A DNA stretch of 64,000 nucleotides from positions 6,328,546 to 6,392,545 of the forward strand of contig NZ_CP032157.1 of assembly GCF_003555545.1 (NCBI RefSeq), given 5' to 3'. Under the pieces are notes generated by a model that saw only the letters and a list, made by a program, of their open reading frames with translations, made no database searches and had not been told where the DNA came from. The translations under genes were made by a program, and so were the position numbers. Positions 1 through 8,010 of this stretch are shown here, piece by piece (the first letter of the stretch is position 1; every line of letters begins with the position of its first letter). Source of the DNA: Paraflavitalea soli (GTDB lineage Bacteria > Bacteroidota > Bacteroidia > Chitinophagales > Chitinophagaceae).

Positions 1-1605
1 CCCCGTACGGAGACCGGCTACTTCCGGTGGTTCAATATCGTAGCCATTGGCGGCCTCATCGTATACATCATGACCATCCGTTCTATTGAGGTGTCCTGGC
101 AGCTGGGGCCCTTTCCCCTGGTCTTACTGGCATTTGCCGTATTGCTGGGTTTTGGCAATATCATTACCGCCCTCTCTGTTAAGCTCAACATCAACCTCCA
201 TTTCATCATCTTTATAGTAGCCTTCCTCCTGGGATCAAAAGAGACCCACTACGTGCGTACCAAACGATTTGATACCCCTGCCCGGCACGGCATCTACAAC
301 CAGCGGCAGGATATACAAACCTATGCCCGCAACTGGATCACCGACCGGGGGCCTGCTATCGACAGCGCCAAAGGATCTTATCCCGTATATTATGTGCTGG
401 CCAATGGAGGCGCTTCCCGTTCCGGCTACTGGACCGCTTCCGTACTTGGACAACTGGAAGACGCCACTGCCCATACCAATGACCCTTTCTCCCGTCACGT
501 ATTTTGTTTGTCAGGCACCTCCGGTGGAGGCGTAGGCGTGGCCACTTTCTTTTCCCTGCTCTATCAGCGCAATAAAATGTCGAAGGATGTTGATGTATCC
601 TACCTCCGCTCGGCACGCCTCTTTCTGAAGCAGGATTTCCTTACCCATACCCTGGCCCATATGCTGGGGCCCGATTACTTTAAATACATCTTCCATGTGA
701 ATAATGATGACCTGTCCGATAGGGCAGGTGCGCTCGAAGAAACCATTGAGGCCGGCGCCCGTAAAGTGAATGACACCCTGAAAGCAGCGATGGACGAGCC
801 TTTCTCCAACATGATCGCCCTGCGCAACCAGCCTTATAACCTGCCCATACTTTGTATCAATACCACCCGCATGCAGGATGGCAATCCCGCTGTAGTAACC
901 AATATCCGGTTGAACAAAGAGATATTCAATAACCGCGAGGACGTATTGGATGTGCTCAATGATACCCTGGATATGCGCCTCAGCACTGCCTCCATATTAG
1001 GCGCGCGATTCCCGTATATCAGTCCGGCTGGTCGCGTAGACCAGTGGCTTCCGGAAAGGGTCCGCGTAAAAAAGTCAGACAGTATGCTGATCCACTACTT
1101 TGTGGATGGCGGCTATTTTGATAACTCAGGCGCAGGCGTAGTACAGGAAATGATGCGCGCCATGCTCATCCAGGCCGATACCTCTACCGATCAGGTATTC
1201 AAAAGAAGAGTGGCCAAATTGCACCTGGTCGTATTGCACATCACCAATAGCCCCGTAGGCGTAGCGCCGCTGGGCAGTGTAGGCCCTTTGAAGAATGATC
1301 TTTCATCGCCCATCCTTACCGTGCTGGGAGCCTATGATATGCAAACCACCGTCAATGATAAGCGCCTGATCAATTTCCTGAAAGATATTGATAGAGATTC
1401 CAGTTGTAATAGTGCTGAATACTATCCCGTACACTTATACAAAGACCCCACCGAAAAACAGGAAGAAAGAAAGCGGGGTGATACCCTTAAAGAGATCCCT
1501 TATGCCATGAACTGGTTTATTTCCGATACCACCCTCAAGCGTATGGACAACCGTTTATTGAAACAGCCTAAGCTCCAGGCGCTTATTAAAAGAATGATCC
1601 CTTGA
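1..1605 (+). CDS. Patatin-like phospholipase family membrane protein (5' end missing)
   Basis: The reading frame is open from the first base of the window, so the N-terminus lies upstream; the first internal ATG is at 70. Hydrophobic stretches near the visible start (for example LVLLAFAVLLGFGNIITAL and LHFIIFIVAFLLG) suggest membrane segments before a cytoplasmic or periplasmic domain. The patatin signature is visible: a glycine-rich oxyanion-type stretch (NGGASRSGYW), the nucleophile elbow SGTSGGG (GxSxG) and the downstream DGG of the Ser-Asp dyad (VDGGYFDNSG). Patatins are lipid acyl hydrolases; the substrate here is unknown. A hairpin terminator follows directly. The family call is firm, the role is not known. 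Confidence 0.8.
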   Translation, partial: PRTETGYFRWFNIVAIGGLIVYIMTIRSIEVSWQLGPFPLVLLAFAVLLGFGNIITALSVKLNINLHFIIFIVAFLLGSKETHYVRTKRFDTPARHGIYNQRQDIQTYARNWITDRGPAIDSAKGSYPVYYVLANGGASRSGYWTASVLGQLEDATAHTNDPFSRHVFCLSGTSGGGVGVATFFSLLYQRNKMSKDVDVSYLRSARLFLKQDFLTHTLAHMLGPDYFKYIFHVNNDDLSDRAGALEETIEAGARKVNDTLKAAMDEPFSNMIALRNQPYNLPILCINTTRMQDGNPAVVTNIRLNKEIFNNREDVLDVLNDTLDMRLSTASILGARFPYISPAGRVDQWLPERVRVKKSDSMLIHYFVDGGYFDNSGAGVVQEMMRAMLIQADTSTDQVFKRRVAKLHLVVLHITNSPVGVAPLGSVGPLKNDLSSPILTVLGAYDMQTTVNDKRLINFLKDIDRDSSCNSAEYYPVHLYKDPTEKQEERKRGDTLKEIPYAMNWFISDTTLKRMDNRLLKQPKLQALIKRMIP

Positions 1606-1614
1606 ACATGTATA

Positions 1615-1662
1615 AGAGGTGACACCTTTCCCCTGCGTCGAAGAAAGAAAGGTGTCACCTCT
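1615..1662 (+). terminator. Hairpin terminator, GGTGACACC family
   Basis: A perfect 16-bp inverted repeat, AGAGGTGACACCTTTC pairing with GAAAGGTGTCACCTCT across a 16-nt loop, starts 10 nt after the patatin gene. No long T tract follows. Its core resembles the hairpins at 17798, 31220 and 43361. Confidence 0.6.
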
Positions 1663-1910
1663 AAGTGGAAGCTTCTATGTAGCTTGGGCTGCCAGGTCAG
1701 TGTTGCTGCATAGAAACATAATGATGACTTAACTCCTGTTTGCCCTACTTTATTTGCTTTGGTAAATAAAATGCCGTACTTTTATAGTATACGCTATTCG
1801 CTCCCCCTCAATGATTGTTTTCCCTTCCTGATTTTGCTGCCTCCATGATTGCTTACCACCCCGGTTCTTGCGCATACAACTATTAATCATTCAATTAAAT
1901 TCCATTTTGT
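1663..1910. other. Intergenic region with an imperfect hairpin and a promoter
   Basis: No gene is visible. There is an imperfect inverted repeat (TTCTATGTAGC at 1673-1683 against GCTGCATAGAA at 1705-1715, one G-U pair) and a promoter-like pair described separately. The remaining leader of the next gene is about 120 nt long with no recognised riboswitch. Confidence 0.4.
1753..1784 (+). promoter_or_regulatory. Bacteroidetes-type promoter for the gene at 1911
   Basis: TTTG at 1753-1756, a 20-nt spacer, then TACTTTTA at 1777-1784 (7 of 8 fixed or free positions of TAnnTTTG). It implies a start near 1790 and a leader of about 120 nt. Confidence 0.4.
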
Positions 1911-2342
1911 ATGAAAAAGCTATTCGTGTATGTGGTAAAAACCATTATCCGCAACAAATTAGTGCGCAGTACAATCGCCCTCCTCATCCTTTCACAGGTA
2001 GCTGTGGCCCAAACCAGGCTGGTAGCCGTACGGGAACCTGTGGTGAGCACTGCTTCCGTAAAACACATTGGTAATCCAGAAGGATCAGTTGTATTCCAGG
2101 TGCAATATGATAACCAGGCCGGTGAAAAATTCTTCCTGATCATCAGGGATAATGATGGCAACGTCATATACCAGGACACTTATTCCGATAAGAAATTCGA
2201 TAAGAAGTTCCAGTTGCCCCAAGGTGAAACAGATAAGCTACAATTCATCATCAAAGGCCCCAGGAACAATACGATCCAAACCTTTGAGGTCAAGACCCAC
2301 TCCCGGATGATAGAGGAAGTCGTAGTCAGAAAGGTAAATTAA
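1911..2342 (+). CDS. Small secreted protein of unknown function (143 aa)
   Basis: The N-terminus has two or more basic residues, a hydrophobic core (STIALLILSQVAVA) and an AxA-type cleavage site before QTRL, so it should be exported by Sec. The mature part of roughly 110 residues alternates polar and hydrophobic residues, as expected for a beta-sandwich, with a stretch GEKFFLIIRDNDGNVIYQD typical of small Bacteroidetes surface or periplasmic proteins. No lipobox and no T9SS sorting domain is present. I do not recognise a named family. It stands alone between a plus-strand promoter and a convergent GH18 gene. Confidence 0.7.
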   Translation: MKKLFVYVVKTIIRNKLVRSTIALLILSQVAVAQTRLVAVREPVVSTASVKHIGNPEGSVVFQVQYDNQAGEKFFLIIRDNDGNVIYQDTYSDKKFDKKFQLPQGETDKLQFIIKGPRNNTIQTFEVKTHSRMIEEVVVRKVN

Positions 2343-2387
2343 TATTGTTATTAAAAGTTTGTTGCGTATTCAATCAATGAGCAATTC

Positions 2388-2408
2388 ATTGCCGGTTGCC
2401 GATTCACA
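2388..2408 (+). repeat. Heptad repeat, ACTGCCG family
   Basis: Degenerate units ATTGCCG, GTTGCC and GATTCAC lie between two convergent genes. The same family with the same terminal ATTCACG-like unit is found at 43522, 47832 and 49093. A small hairpin TCCCGC/GCGGGA (2414-2429) follows. Confidence 0.55.
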
Positions 2409-2436
2409 GCTTGTCCCGCCAAAGCGGGAATTGCCG

Positions 2437-3489
2437 TTAATAAGCCCTGCCGATCGTATCACAGGCTGCTTTCAATAAGGAGTTGGCATCATGCGCATCC
2501 TGTCCCTTTTCCCACAACATAATGCCATTGGCCTGTTGTTTGGCAAGCATCGCTTTCTTTTTGATCGTAAACGTGCCATTGTAATAGATCATATAAGGCG
2601 TTGGCCAGCCCGTTGCCGTAACCATGGCTGAATCTGATAAGGGGTTGCCGCCCTGGGCCAAAATACTGCTATACGATAACGTCGTATTGGATTGCGTAAT
2701 GCCCGATGGTCTGCCATATGCTGGTAAACCCAGTACAAATTTTGATTTGGGCATGCTGCGGGTGGTGAGCCAGTAATTCATACAGGTTTGTACCAGCGCC
2801 ATATCCGAATGATGCTTATAAGGCGCCGAAGTGCTGAAATCATCATAGACCATTACATTAAACCAGTCTACATAATTGAACAGTTCTGCTTTAATGGCAT
2901 CCCGGTAACTACCTGCATATTTGCCGGCCGTAATGGCCGCCGTCAGGTAATACTTTCCGTCGCGGTGGCAGCTGTCACTCAGTTCCTTCATCAATGCTGT
3001 ATACGTAATATCAGAACCATCTGCTGTGCTGGGAAACTCCCAGTCAACATCCACCCCATGTACCTGGTATAATCGTACCTGGCTCATGATCTGCTTTATG
3101 AAATTATTGCGTCCCGTAGCCGTGCCAGCCATCGTTCGGAAATCTGCCGATGCACCATTGATGCTGATCATCACCTTGGCATTGTTGGCTTTTGATTTGG
3201 CTACTACTGTAGTAAAGGTAGCAGGGCTATTGATCACCAGCGCCCCGGAGGCATTCAGCGTAAAGAAAGCATAATTCACCACATTCGTCATGCGAAACTT
3301 CACATCCGGTACTGCATTCGGATCACGGTAGGAGGGGAAGTAACCAACCACTTTGAACCCCAGGTCAGGTGGGGCAGTGATCACTACCGGAGGAGGATCG
3401 GGTGTTATAGGGTTCGAGTCACTTTTGCTACAAGCGGTAGCAGTCAATAATAAAGCGGCGTACAGATAAAGCAGTTTACGGTGGGGCAT
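2437..3489 (-). CDS. GH18 chitinase-like lipoprotein
   Basis: A 350-aa protein with a lipoprotein signal (lipobox ATAC, lipidated Cys20) followed by SKSDS and a proline-rich linker, so probably anchored in the outer membrane. The rest is a glycoside hydrolase family 18 barrel: SINGASADF (beta-3 region), the active-site strand HGVDVDWEF with catalytic Glu151 and Asp147/Asp149, MVYDDF at 213-218, and a C-terminal GIMLWEKGQD strand. GH18 enzymes cleave chitin or N-glycan GlcNAc bonds with substrate-assisted catalysis. The first Asp of the DxxDxDxE motif is His144 here, so activity is probable but not certain. It is transcribed alone, toward the small secreted protein gene. Confidence 0.85.
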   Translation of the reverse strand: MPHRKLLYLYAALLLTATACSKSDSNPITPDPPPVVITAPPDLGFKVVGYFPSYRDPNAVPDVKFRMTNVVNYAFFTLNASGALVINSPATFTTVVAKSKANNAKVMISINGASADFRTMAGTATGRNNFIKQIMSQVRLYQVHGVDVDWEFPSTADGSDITYTALMKELSDSCHRDGKYYLTAAITAGKYAGSYRDAIKAELFNYVDWFNVMVYDDFSTSAPYKHHSDMALVQTCMNYWLTTRSMPKSKFVLGLPAYGRPSGITQSNTTLSYSSILAQGGNPLSDSAMVTATGWPTPYMIYYNGTFTIKKKAMLAKQQANGIMLWEKGQDAHDANSLLKAACDTIGRAY

Positions 3490-3692
3490 AGTGTTTTGAT
3501 TAATGCAACTGTGTATTTAGAACATAGGGCGCATACCTGGTTCAGTAGGCGACGCCATTAAATATAAACGATTCCCATTACAGGAAATTACAATCAGGCC
3601 ATCTATAATTTTTTATTGCCGGTTATTACGGATTGTCGGTATCCTTTGCCCGCGCTGCCTTTCAGCCCATGCATGAATCCGCAATATTTCAG

Positions 3693-3720
3693 TTGAATAC
3701 AAAATTTTCAAGTACGTTTG
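3693..3720 (+). promoter_or_regulatory. Promoter for the S46 peptidase gene
   Basis: TTG at 3693-3695, 17 nt, then a perfect TAnnTTTG box (TACGTTTG, 3713-3720). The start codon is 20 nt further on, giving a short leader. Confidence 0.5.
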
Positions 3721-3740
3721 CCTTCTAAAATAATCTCTTT

Positions 3741-5903
3741 ATGAAGAAGCTTTTCATAGCGATTGCTTTAATGATCTCCGTATTCAAGTCCTGGGCCGAT
3801 GAAGGCATGTGGCTGCCATTGCTCCTGGGGCAGCAAGTGTATAATGACATGGTAAAACGTGGTCTCAAATTGACCAAAGACCAATTGTACCATATCAACA
3901 AAGCCTCTATTAAAGACGCTATCATCATTTTCAATGGTGGCTGTACAGGTGAGTTAGTAAGCAATGAAGGATTGATCTTTACCAATCACCATTGTGGTTA
4001 TGATGCCATCGCCAGGGCCAGTTCAGTAACCAATAACTACCTGAAGGATGGTTTCTATGCAAAAAGCAAAGGCGAAGAGATCCCATCACAAGGTTTGTAT
4101 GTAGAGTTTCTCCTGAAGATTGAAGATGTAACAAAAGAAATAGAAGAAGCTGCCAAAGATGCTACAGGAGCCGATCGTATTGCGAAGGTCAATGCAGCCG
4201 TAGCCGCCGTGAATCAAAGATATTCTGATGAGTCTAAAAGCATCATAGCCAGGGTAAGCCCCTTATTCAAAGGCAATCAATTCCTGGTATTCGTATACCA
4301 GCGTTATACCGATATCCGCCTGGTAGGTGCTCCCGCTGAAAGCATTGGTAAATTTGGTGGTGATACCGACAACTGGGAATGGCCCCGTCATACCGGCGAC
4401 TTCTCTGTTTTCCGTGTATATGCTTCCAAAGACGGACAGCCTGCTGCCCATGCTGCCGACAATGTACCCCTCAAGCCAAAGTACTTCCTGCCTGTTTCCA
4501 TCAAAGGCGTTAAGGACGGTGATTATGCCATGATCTATGGCTACCCCGGCGGCACCAATCGCTATGAGTCTTCTTTTGGTGTAAAACAAAAAATAGACAT
4601 CAGCAATCCTTCCCTGGTCAACCTGCGCGACATCAGGCTCAAATATATGTTTGAGCAAATGAAGAACGACCCGGCTATCAAATTGAAGCTGGCCTCCAGC
4701 TATGCCTCCATTGCCAACTATTGGAAGTTTTTTGATGGGGAAACAAAACAGCTGATCAAATATGATATCTATGATCAGAAAAAAGCAGCCGAAACCAAAT
4801 TCCAGCAGTGGGCCAATGGCAAGCCTGAATATCAAAATATCTTCAGCGACTGGTCTTCCGCCTATGATGCCTGGAGGCCCTACAGTAAACACCAGGTATA
4901 CCTCAATGAAGGCATCTTTGGTTCACCCCTCCTGGCATTTGCCGCCAGCCTTCAGCAGGTAGAGAATGCCATCGTAAAAAAAGGCAGTTCCGCCGACATC
5001 AAAAAAGCCGTGGATGCTGCCAAAACTGCCAGGACCAACTTCCTGGAAAGTGAAAACAAAGTATCTGACCAGAACATCGTGGCCAAAGTGCTCATGATGT
5101 TTTACAACGATATTGACAAAAGTCAACATCCTATCGGGTTTTATGAAAGCCTGCGGGGCAGTTATGGTGACCTGAAAGACGAAGCATCTTATAAAAAGTT
5201 TGCCAACAACCTGTTTACCAACACCCTCATCCTGGATGAGAACAAGTGGAATGCCTTTACCAATAACCCCGATGCTACCGTATTGCAGGCCGATCCGGCT
5301 TATGCTACCGCTACTGCCTTTGTAAAGAACTGGGTAGGAAAATACCTGCCCCAGGCTCAGCAGTTCAATGCAAAAAATGCCGAGCTGGGCCGGCTTTATC
5401 TCAAGGGTATCTTAAATATGGATACCGTAAAGGCGAAGAAAATGTATCCCGATGCCACTTTTACCATGCGCGTAAGCTATGGCAATGTAAAAAGTTACCA
5501 GCCACGCGATGCCGTAAAGTATGATTATGTGACCACCATGGGCGGTGTATTGGAAAAATACCAACCCGGTGATTACGAATTCGATCTGCCGGCCAAACTC
5601 CTGGAATTGGCTAAGAAGAAGGATTATGGTCAGTATGCAGATGCAGCCCGCAAAGACCTGGTAGTAGGGTTCATTACGACCAACGACATTACCGGTGGCA
5701 ACTCCGGTTCTCCCGTCATAGATGGCAGCGGTAACCTCATTGGGTTGGCATTTGATGGCAACTATGAGGCCCTTAGCCATAAAATAGCCTTCGACCCTGT
5801 GTACAACCGTACCATTTGTGTGGATGTGCGCTACGTACTTTGGTGTATCGACAAACTGGGCGGCGCTTCCAATATCATTAAAGAACTGAAGCTCGTTAAA
5901 TAG
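3741..5903 (+). CDS. S46 family dipeptidyl-peptidase, DPP7-type
   Basis: A 720-aa exported serine exopeptidase that releases dipeptides from peptide N-termini, a major route of peptide nutrition in asaccharolytic and proteolytic Bacteroidota. A signal peptide (MKKLFIAIALMISVFKSWA) precedes the conserved DEGMW start of the mature enzyme. Catalytic residues are visible: His in TNHHCGYD (83/84, next to Cys85, which probably pairs with Cys68), Asp220 in RHTGDF, and Ser655 in GNSGSP. Position 673, which decides P1 specificity in the family, is Gly (FDGNYE), as in DPP7 (hydrophobic P1), rather than Arg as in Asp/Glu-specific DPP11. It has its own promoter and terminator. Confidence 0.93.
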   Translation: MKKLFIAIALMISVFKSWADEGMWLPLLLGQQVYNDMVKRGLKLTKDQLYHINKASIKDAIIIFNGGCTGELVSNEGLIFTNHHCGYDAIARASSVTNNYLKDGFYAKSKGEEIPSQGLYVEFLLKIEDVTKEIEEAAKDATGADRIAKVNAAVAAVNQRYSDESKSIIARVSPLFKGNQFLVFVYQRYTDIRLVGAPAESIGKFGGDTDNWEWPRHTGDFSVFRVYASKDGQPAAHAADNVPLKPKYFLPVSIKGVKDGDYAMIYGYPGGTNRYESSFGVKQKIDISNPSLVNLRDIRLKYMFEQMKNDPAIKLKLASSYASIANYWKFFDGETKQLIKYDIYDQKKAAETKFQQWANGKPEYQNIFSDWSSAYDAWRPYSKHQVYLNEGIFGSPLLAFAASLQQVENAIVKKGSSADIKKAVDAAKTARTNFLESENKVSDQNIVAKVLMMFYNDIDKSQHPIGFYESLRGSYGDLKDEASYKKFANNLFTNTLILDENKWNAFTNNPDATVLQADPAYATATAFVKNWVGKYLPQAQQFNAKNAELGRLYLKGILNMDTVKAKKMYPDATFTMRVSYGNVKSYQPRDAVKYDYVTTMGGVLEKYQPGDYEFDLPAKLLELAKKKDYGQYADAARKDLVVGFITTNDITGGNSGSPVIDGSGNLIGLAFDGNYEALSHKIAFDPVYNRTICVDVRYVLWCIDKLGGASNIIKELKLVK

Positions 5904-5924
5904 ACCCCAAGGTCTTATTTTTTA

Positions 5925-5968
5925 AAACCCTGTAGCGACACCCCTTTCAGGCACTTGCTACAGGGTTT
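5925..5968 (+). terminator. Rho-independent terminator after the S46 peptidase gene
   Basis: AAACCCTGTAGC (5925-5936) pairs with GCTACAGGGTTT (5957-5968), a 12-bp perfect stem followed by CTTTATGG. It lies 21 nt after the stop codon. Confidence 0.7.
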
Positions 5969-6017
5969 CTTTATGGCTGGAATAGGCATTTACACCTAGA
6001 AAAATCAAATCAACGTA

Positions 6018-6048
6018 TTTGTCCTCTTTTATATATCAAATATTTTTC
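6018..6048 (+). promoter_or_regulatory. Promoter for the RDD protein gene
   Basis: TTTG at 6018-6021, a 19-nt spacer and TATTTTTC at 6041-6048 (one mismatch to TAnnTTTG). A short inverted repeat CGTTA-TT-TAACG overlaps the predicted start region just downstream. Confidence 0.45.
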
Positions 6049-6093
6049 GTTATTTAACGTTAGATACTCGAACCCAACCAAGCGACCCCAGTA

Positions 6094-6558
6094 ATGAGCC
6101 CAACCGCCAGTGAAAACCTGTTGCAGGATATCGAACAGGAATATACATCCCACCAGGATGCAACTGTAGAGTTGCGTTTCGTGAACTACATTATTGACCT
6201 GCTTAGCTTTTACGCTATTATCATTGCCTTAATTTTTTTGATAGCCCTTTCTGCTTATGGCACGAAGGTGTTCCAGGCATTGGAGCGCATGTCGGATATC
6301 TCAGATTTTGTATTGGTGCATGTCCTGTATGGTTTCTACATGCTGATCGTGGAAGGCCTTTTCAAAGGCAAGACTTTGGGCAAACTGATCACCCGTACCC
6401 GCGTAATACACGAGCGCAACTTCTCCTTTAGCTGGGGTGATGCTTTGCGGAGAGGCGTCATGCGCATGATCCCATTGGAATATGTAACGGGTTGTGTAGG
6501 AACTCCATTCCATGATCAGTGGACGGAGACCCGCGTGATCAAAGAAAGAAAGCGATAA
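6094..6558 (+). CDS. RDD family membrane protein
   Basis: A 154-aa integral membrane protein. The RDD signature is present: Arg and two Asp around the first helix (RFVNYIIDLL), a second hydrophobic segment (FVLVHVLYGFYMLIVEGLF), the conserved KGKTLGKLITRTRV loop and the C-terminal HDQWTETRVI. RDD proteins are poorly characterised; some act in ion homeostasis. The stop is 19 nt from the convergent alkA-type gene. Confidence 0.85.
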   Translation: MSPTASENLLQDIEQEYTSHQDATVELRFVNYIIDLLSFYAIIIALIFLIALSAYGTKVFQALERMSDISDFVLVHVLYGFYMLIVEGLFKGKTLGKLITRTRVIHERNFSFSWGDALRRGVMRMIPLEYVTGCVGTPFHDQWTETRVIKERKR

Positions 6559-6577
6559 TATTTTTCCCTGCAGATAG

Positions 6578-7186
6578 TTATTTGGCCGGACTATTGTCTT
6601 TCCAATGCCATAAATGAATACAGGCGTAGGTGCGGTAAGGGCTCCATTTATCAGAAATACGCAACAGGTCCGCCTTGAATTTCTTCTTATCAGTACGCTC
6701 CAGTTTGTAGATGCCGATCATGGCATTTTGAATGCCCAGGTCATCGATCGAAAACACATCTTCTCTTCCCAGCGCAAACATCAGGAGCATTTCTACCGTC
6801 CAGCGTCCCACCCCTTTTATCTGTGTGAGGTAGGCAATCACTTCTTCATTCTCCATCTTATGCAGCTTCTTGTGGTCCATTCCCTGCTCAAGAGAAAAGC
6901 GGGCAACATTGTGCACATAATTGGTTTTGGCATTCGATAAGCCGATACTTCTGAGCGTAGGCAAAGGCGTATCCAGTATCTGTTGTTCTGATGGCTCCTT
7001 GCCGTCATATAATTGGAGGAAGCGCTGGTAAATAACATCCGCCACCTTGGTCGACAATTGCTGGCTCATAATAGAAGCACAGAGGTAAATGCAGATATTC
7101 TTGCGCTTCTTAAGCGTAAAGCCCTCATGTTTTTCTAGCAGCTTTTTGAAGCGTTTATCTTTACTCAGGTGTTCTTTGTATGGCAT
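6578..7186 (-). CDS. DNA-3-methyladenine glycosylase, AlkA/HhH-GPD type
   Basis: A 202-aa base-excision repair glycosylase that removes alkylated purines. The helix-hairpin-helix is seen at KGVGRWTVEML (about 124-134), followed by the Pro/Gly-to-Asp region with the Asp148-Asp149 pair in FSIDDLGIQ, one of which (149 by comparison with AlkA) should be catalytic. The N-terminal SIMSQQLSTKVA is also typical. It lacks the extra N-terminal domain of E. coli AlkA (282 aa), as do many short bacterial relatives. It is divergent from mnmD with only 60 nt between start codons. Confidence 0.88.
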   Translation of the reverse strand: MPYKEHLSKDKRFKKLLEKHEGFTLKKRKNICIYLCASIMSQQLSTKVADVIYQRFLQLYDGKEPSEQQILDTPLPTLRSIGLSNAKTNYVHNVARFSLEQGMDHKKLHKMENEEVIAYLTQIKGVGRWTVEMLLMFALGREDVFSIDDLGIQNAMIGIYKLERTDKKKFKADLLRISDKWSPYRTYACIHLWHWKDNSPAK

Positions 7187-7210
7187 AGACTATTTACCTA
7201 AATTATGAAA

Positions 7211-7242
7211 TTTGCTGATGCTGTAGCAGCGCAATAGCTTTG
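7211..7242 (+). promoter_or_regulatory. Promoter of mnmD, adjoining the start codon
   Basis: TTTG (7211-7214), exactly 20 nt, then TAGCTTTG (7235-7242), a full match to the Bacteroidetes consensus. Only 4 nt separate the box from the ATG, implying a leaderless or near-leaderless mRNA. Confidence 0.6.
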
Positions 7243-7246
7243 CACC

Positions 7247-7936
7247 ATGGCAGAAAGGGAGATCATGATAACATCGGATGGTTCAGTAACCGTAGCCATT
7301 CCGGAGCTGAATGTTACCTACCATTCAAAACACGGCGCCATTCAGGAATCCAGGCATGTGTTTATTGAAGCCGGATTAAGACCATTGCTGCACCGGCAGG
7401 AAACCCTTTATATATTCGAAATGGGCTTCGGTACTGGCCTCAATGCCTTACTCACACTCATAGAAGCAGAGGACCACCAACAAAAGATACATTACCGATC
7501 CGTAGAAGCTTACCCATTGGAAGCAGCCATGGTAGCACGGCTCAATTACTGTGAGCAATTACAACTGCCAGCACTGAAACCGCTTTTTGGGCAACTGCAT
7601 ACCACCCCTTGGGATCAACCCATCCCCCTTACTTCCTGGTTCACTATTCAGAAAGACCACACACTCCTTTTCAACCTTTCAACTTCCCAGCCTTTCAACT
7701 TGATCTACTACGATGCCTTTGCCCCGGGCGCCCAGCCGGAATTGTGGACGGTAGAGGCCTTTACCCATCTGTTCAACCTGCTAACAGCAGGAGGCATATT
7801 GGTTACCTACTGCTCCAAAGGAGATGTGCGCCGTGCCATGGTAGCGGCTGGCTTTATCGTGGAAAAAATACCCGGCCCGCCCGGCAAAAGAGAAATGGTA
7901 AGGGCTATAAAACCAACAGAGGGTTCTGCTCTTTAA
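7247..7936 (+). CDS. mnmD: tRNA (5-methylaminomethyl-2-thiouridine)(34) methyltransferase MnmD
   Basis: A 229-aa SAM-dependent methyltransferase of the wobble-uridine pathway, corresponding to the N-terminal half of E. coli MnmC without its oxidase half. The SAM loop EMGFGTGLNALLT and the active-site strand IYYDAFAPGAQPELWT are clear, and the start ITSDGSVTVAIPELNVTYHSKHGAIQES is diagnostic. The next ATG is only six codons downstream; the first is kept because its offset fits relatives. Residues about 140-152 are encoded by a short imperfect repeat with two copies of CCTTTCAACTT, an unusual insertion in front of the IYYDAF strand. Confidence 0.88.
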   Translation: MAEREIMITSDGSVTVAIPELNVTYHSKHGAIQESRHVFIEAGLRPLLHRQETLYIFEMGFGTGLNALLTLIEAEDHQQKIHYRSVEAYPLEAAMVARLNYCEQLQLPALKPLFGQLHTTPWDQPIPLTSWFTIQKDHTLLFNLSTSQPFNLIYYDAFAPGAQPELWTVEAFTHLFNLLTAGGILVTYCSKGDVRRAMVAAGFIVEKIPGPPGKREMVRAIKPTEGSAL

Positions 7937-7990
7937 GTTAAAGACACTAAAGTTAGTCAGGAGTTCCAAAGCCTGGTCCCTGCAGTCCGT

Positions 7991-8010
7991 AGCTCACCGC
8001 TCGTAGCTGC
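7991..8010 (+). repeat. Heptad repeat, AGCTCGC family
   Basis: Units AGCTCAC, CGCTCGT and AGCTGC directly abut the cysS stop codon. Same family as 19236, 25586, 36135, 39263 and 39345. Confidence 0.55.

Noticed and set aside
4263-4892. A 209-codon minus-strand frame inside the S46 peptidase gene
   Set aside because: Shadow of a strongly conserved plus-strand gene; no coding features of its own.
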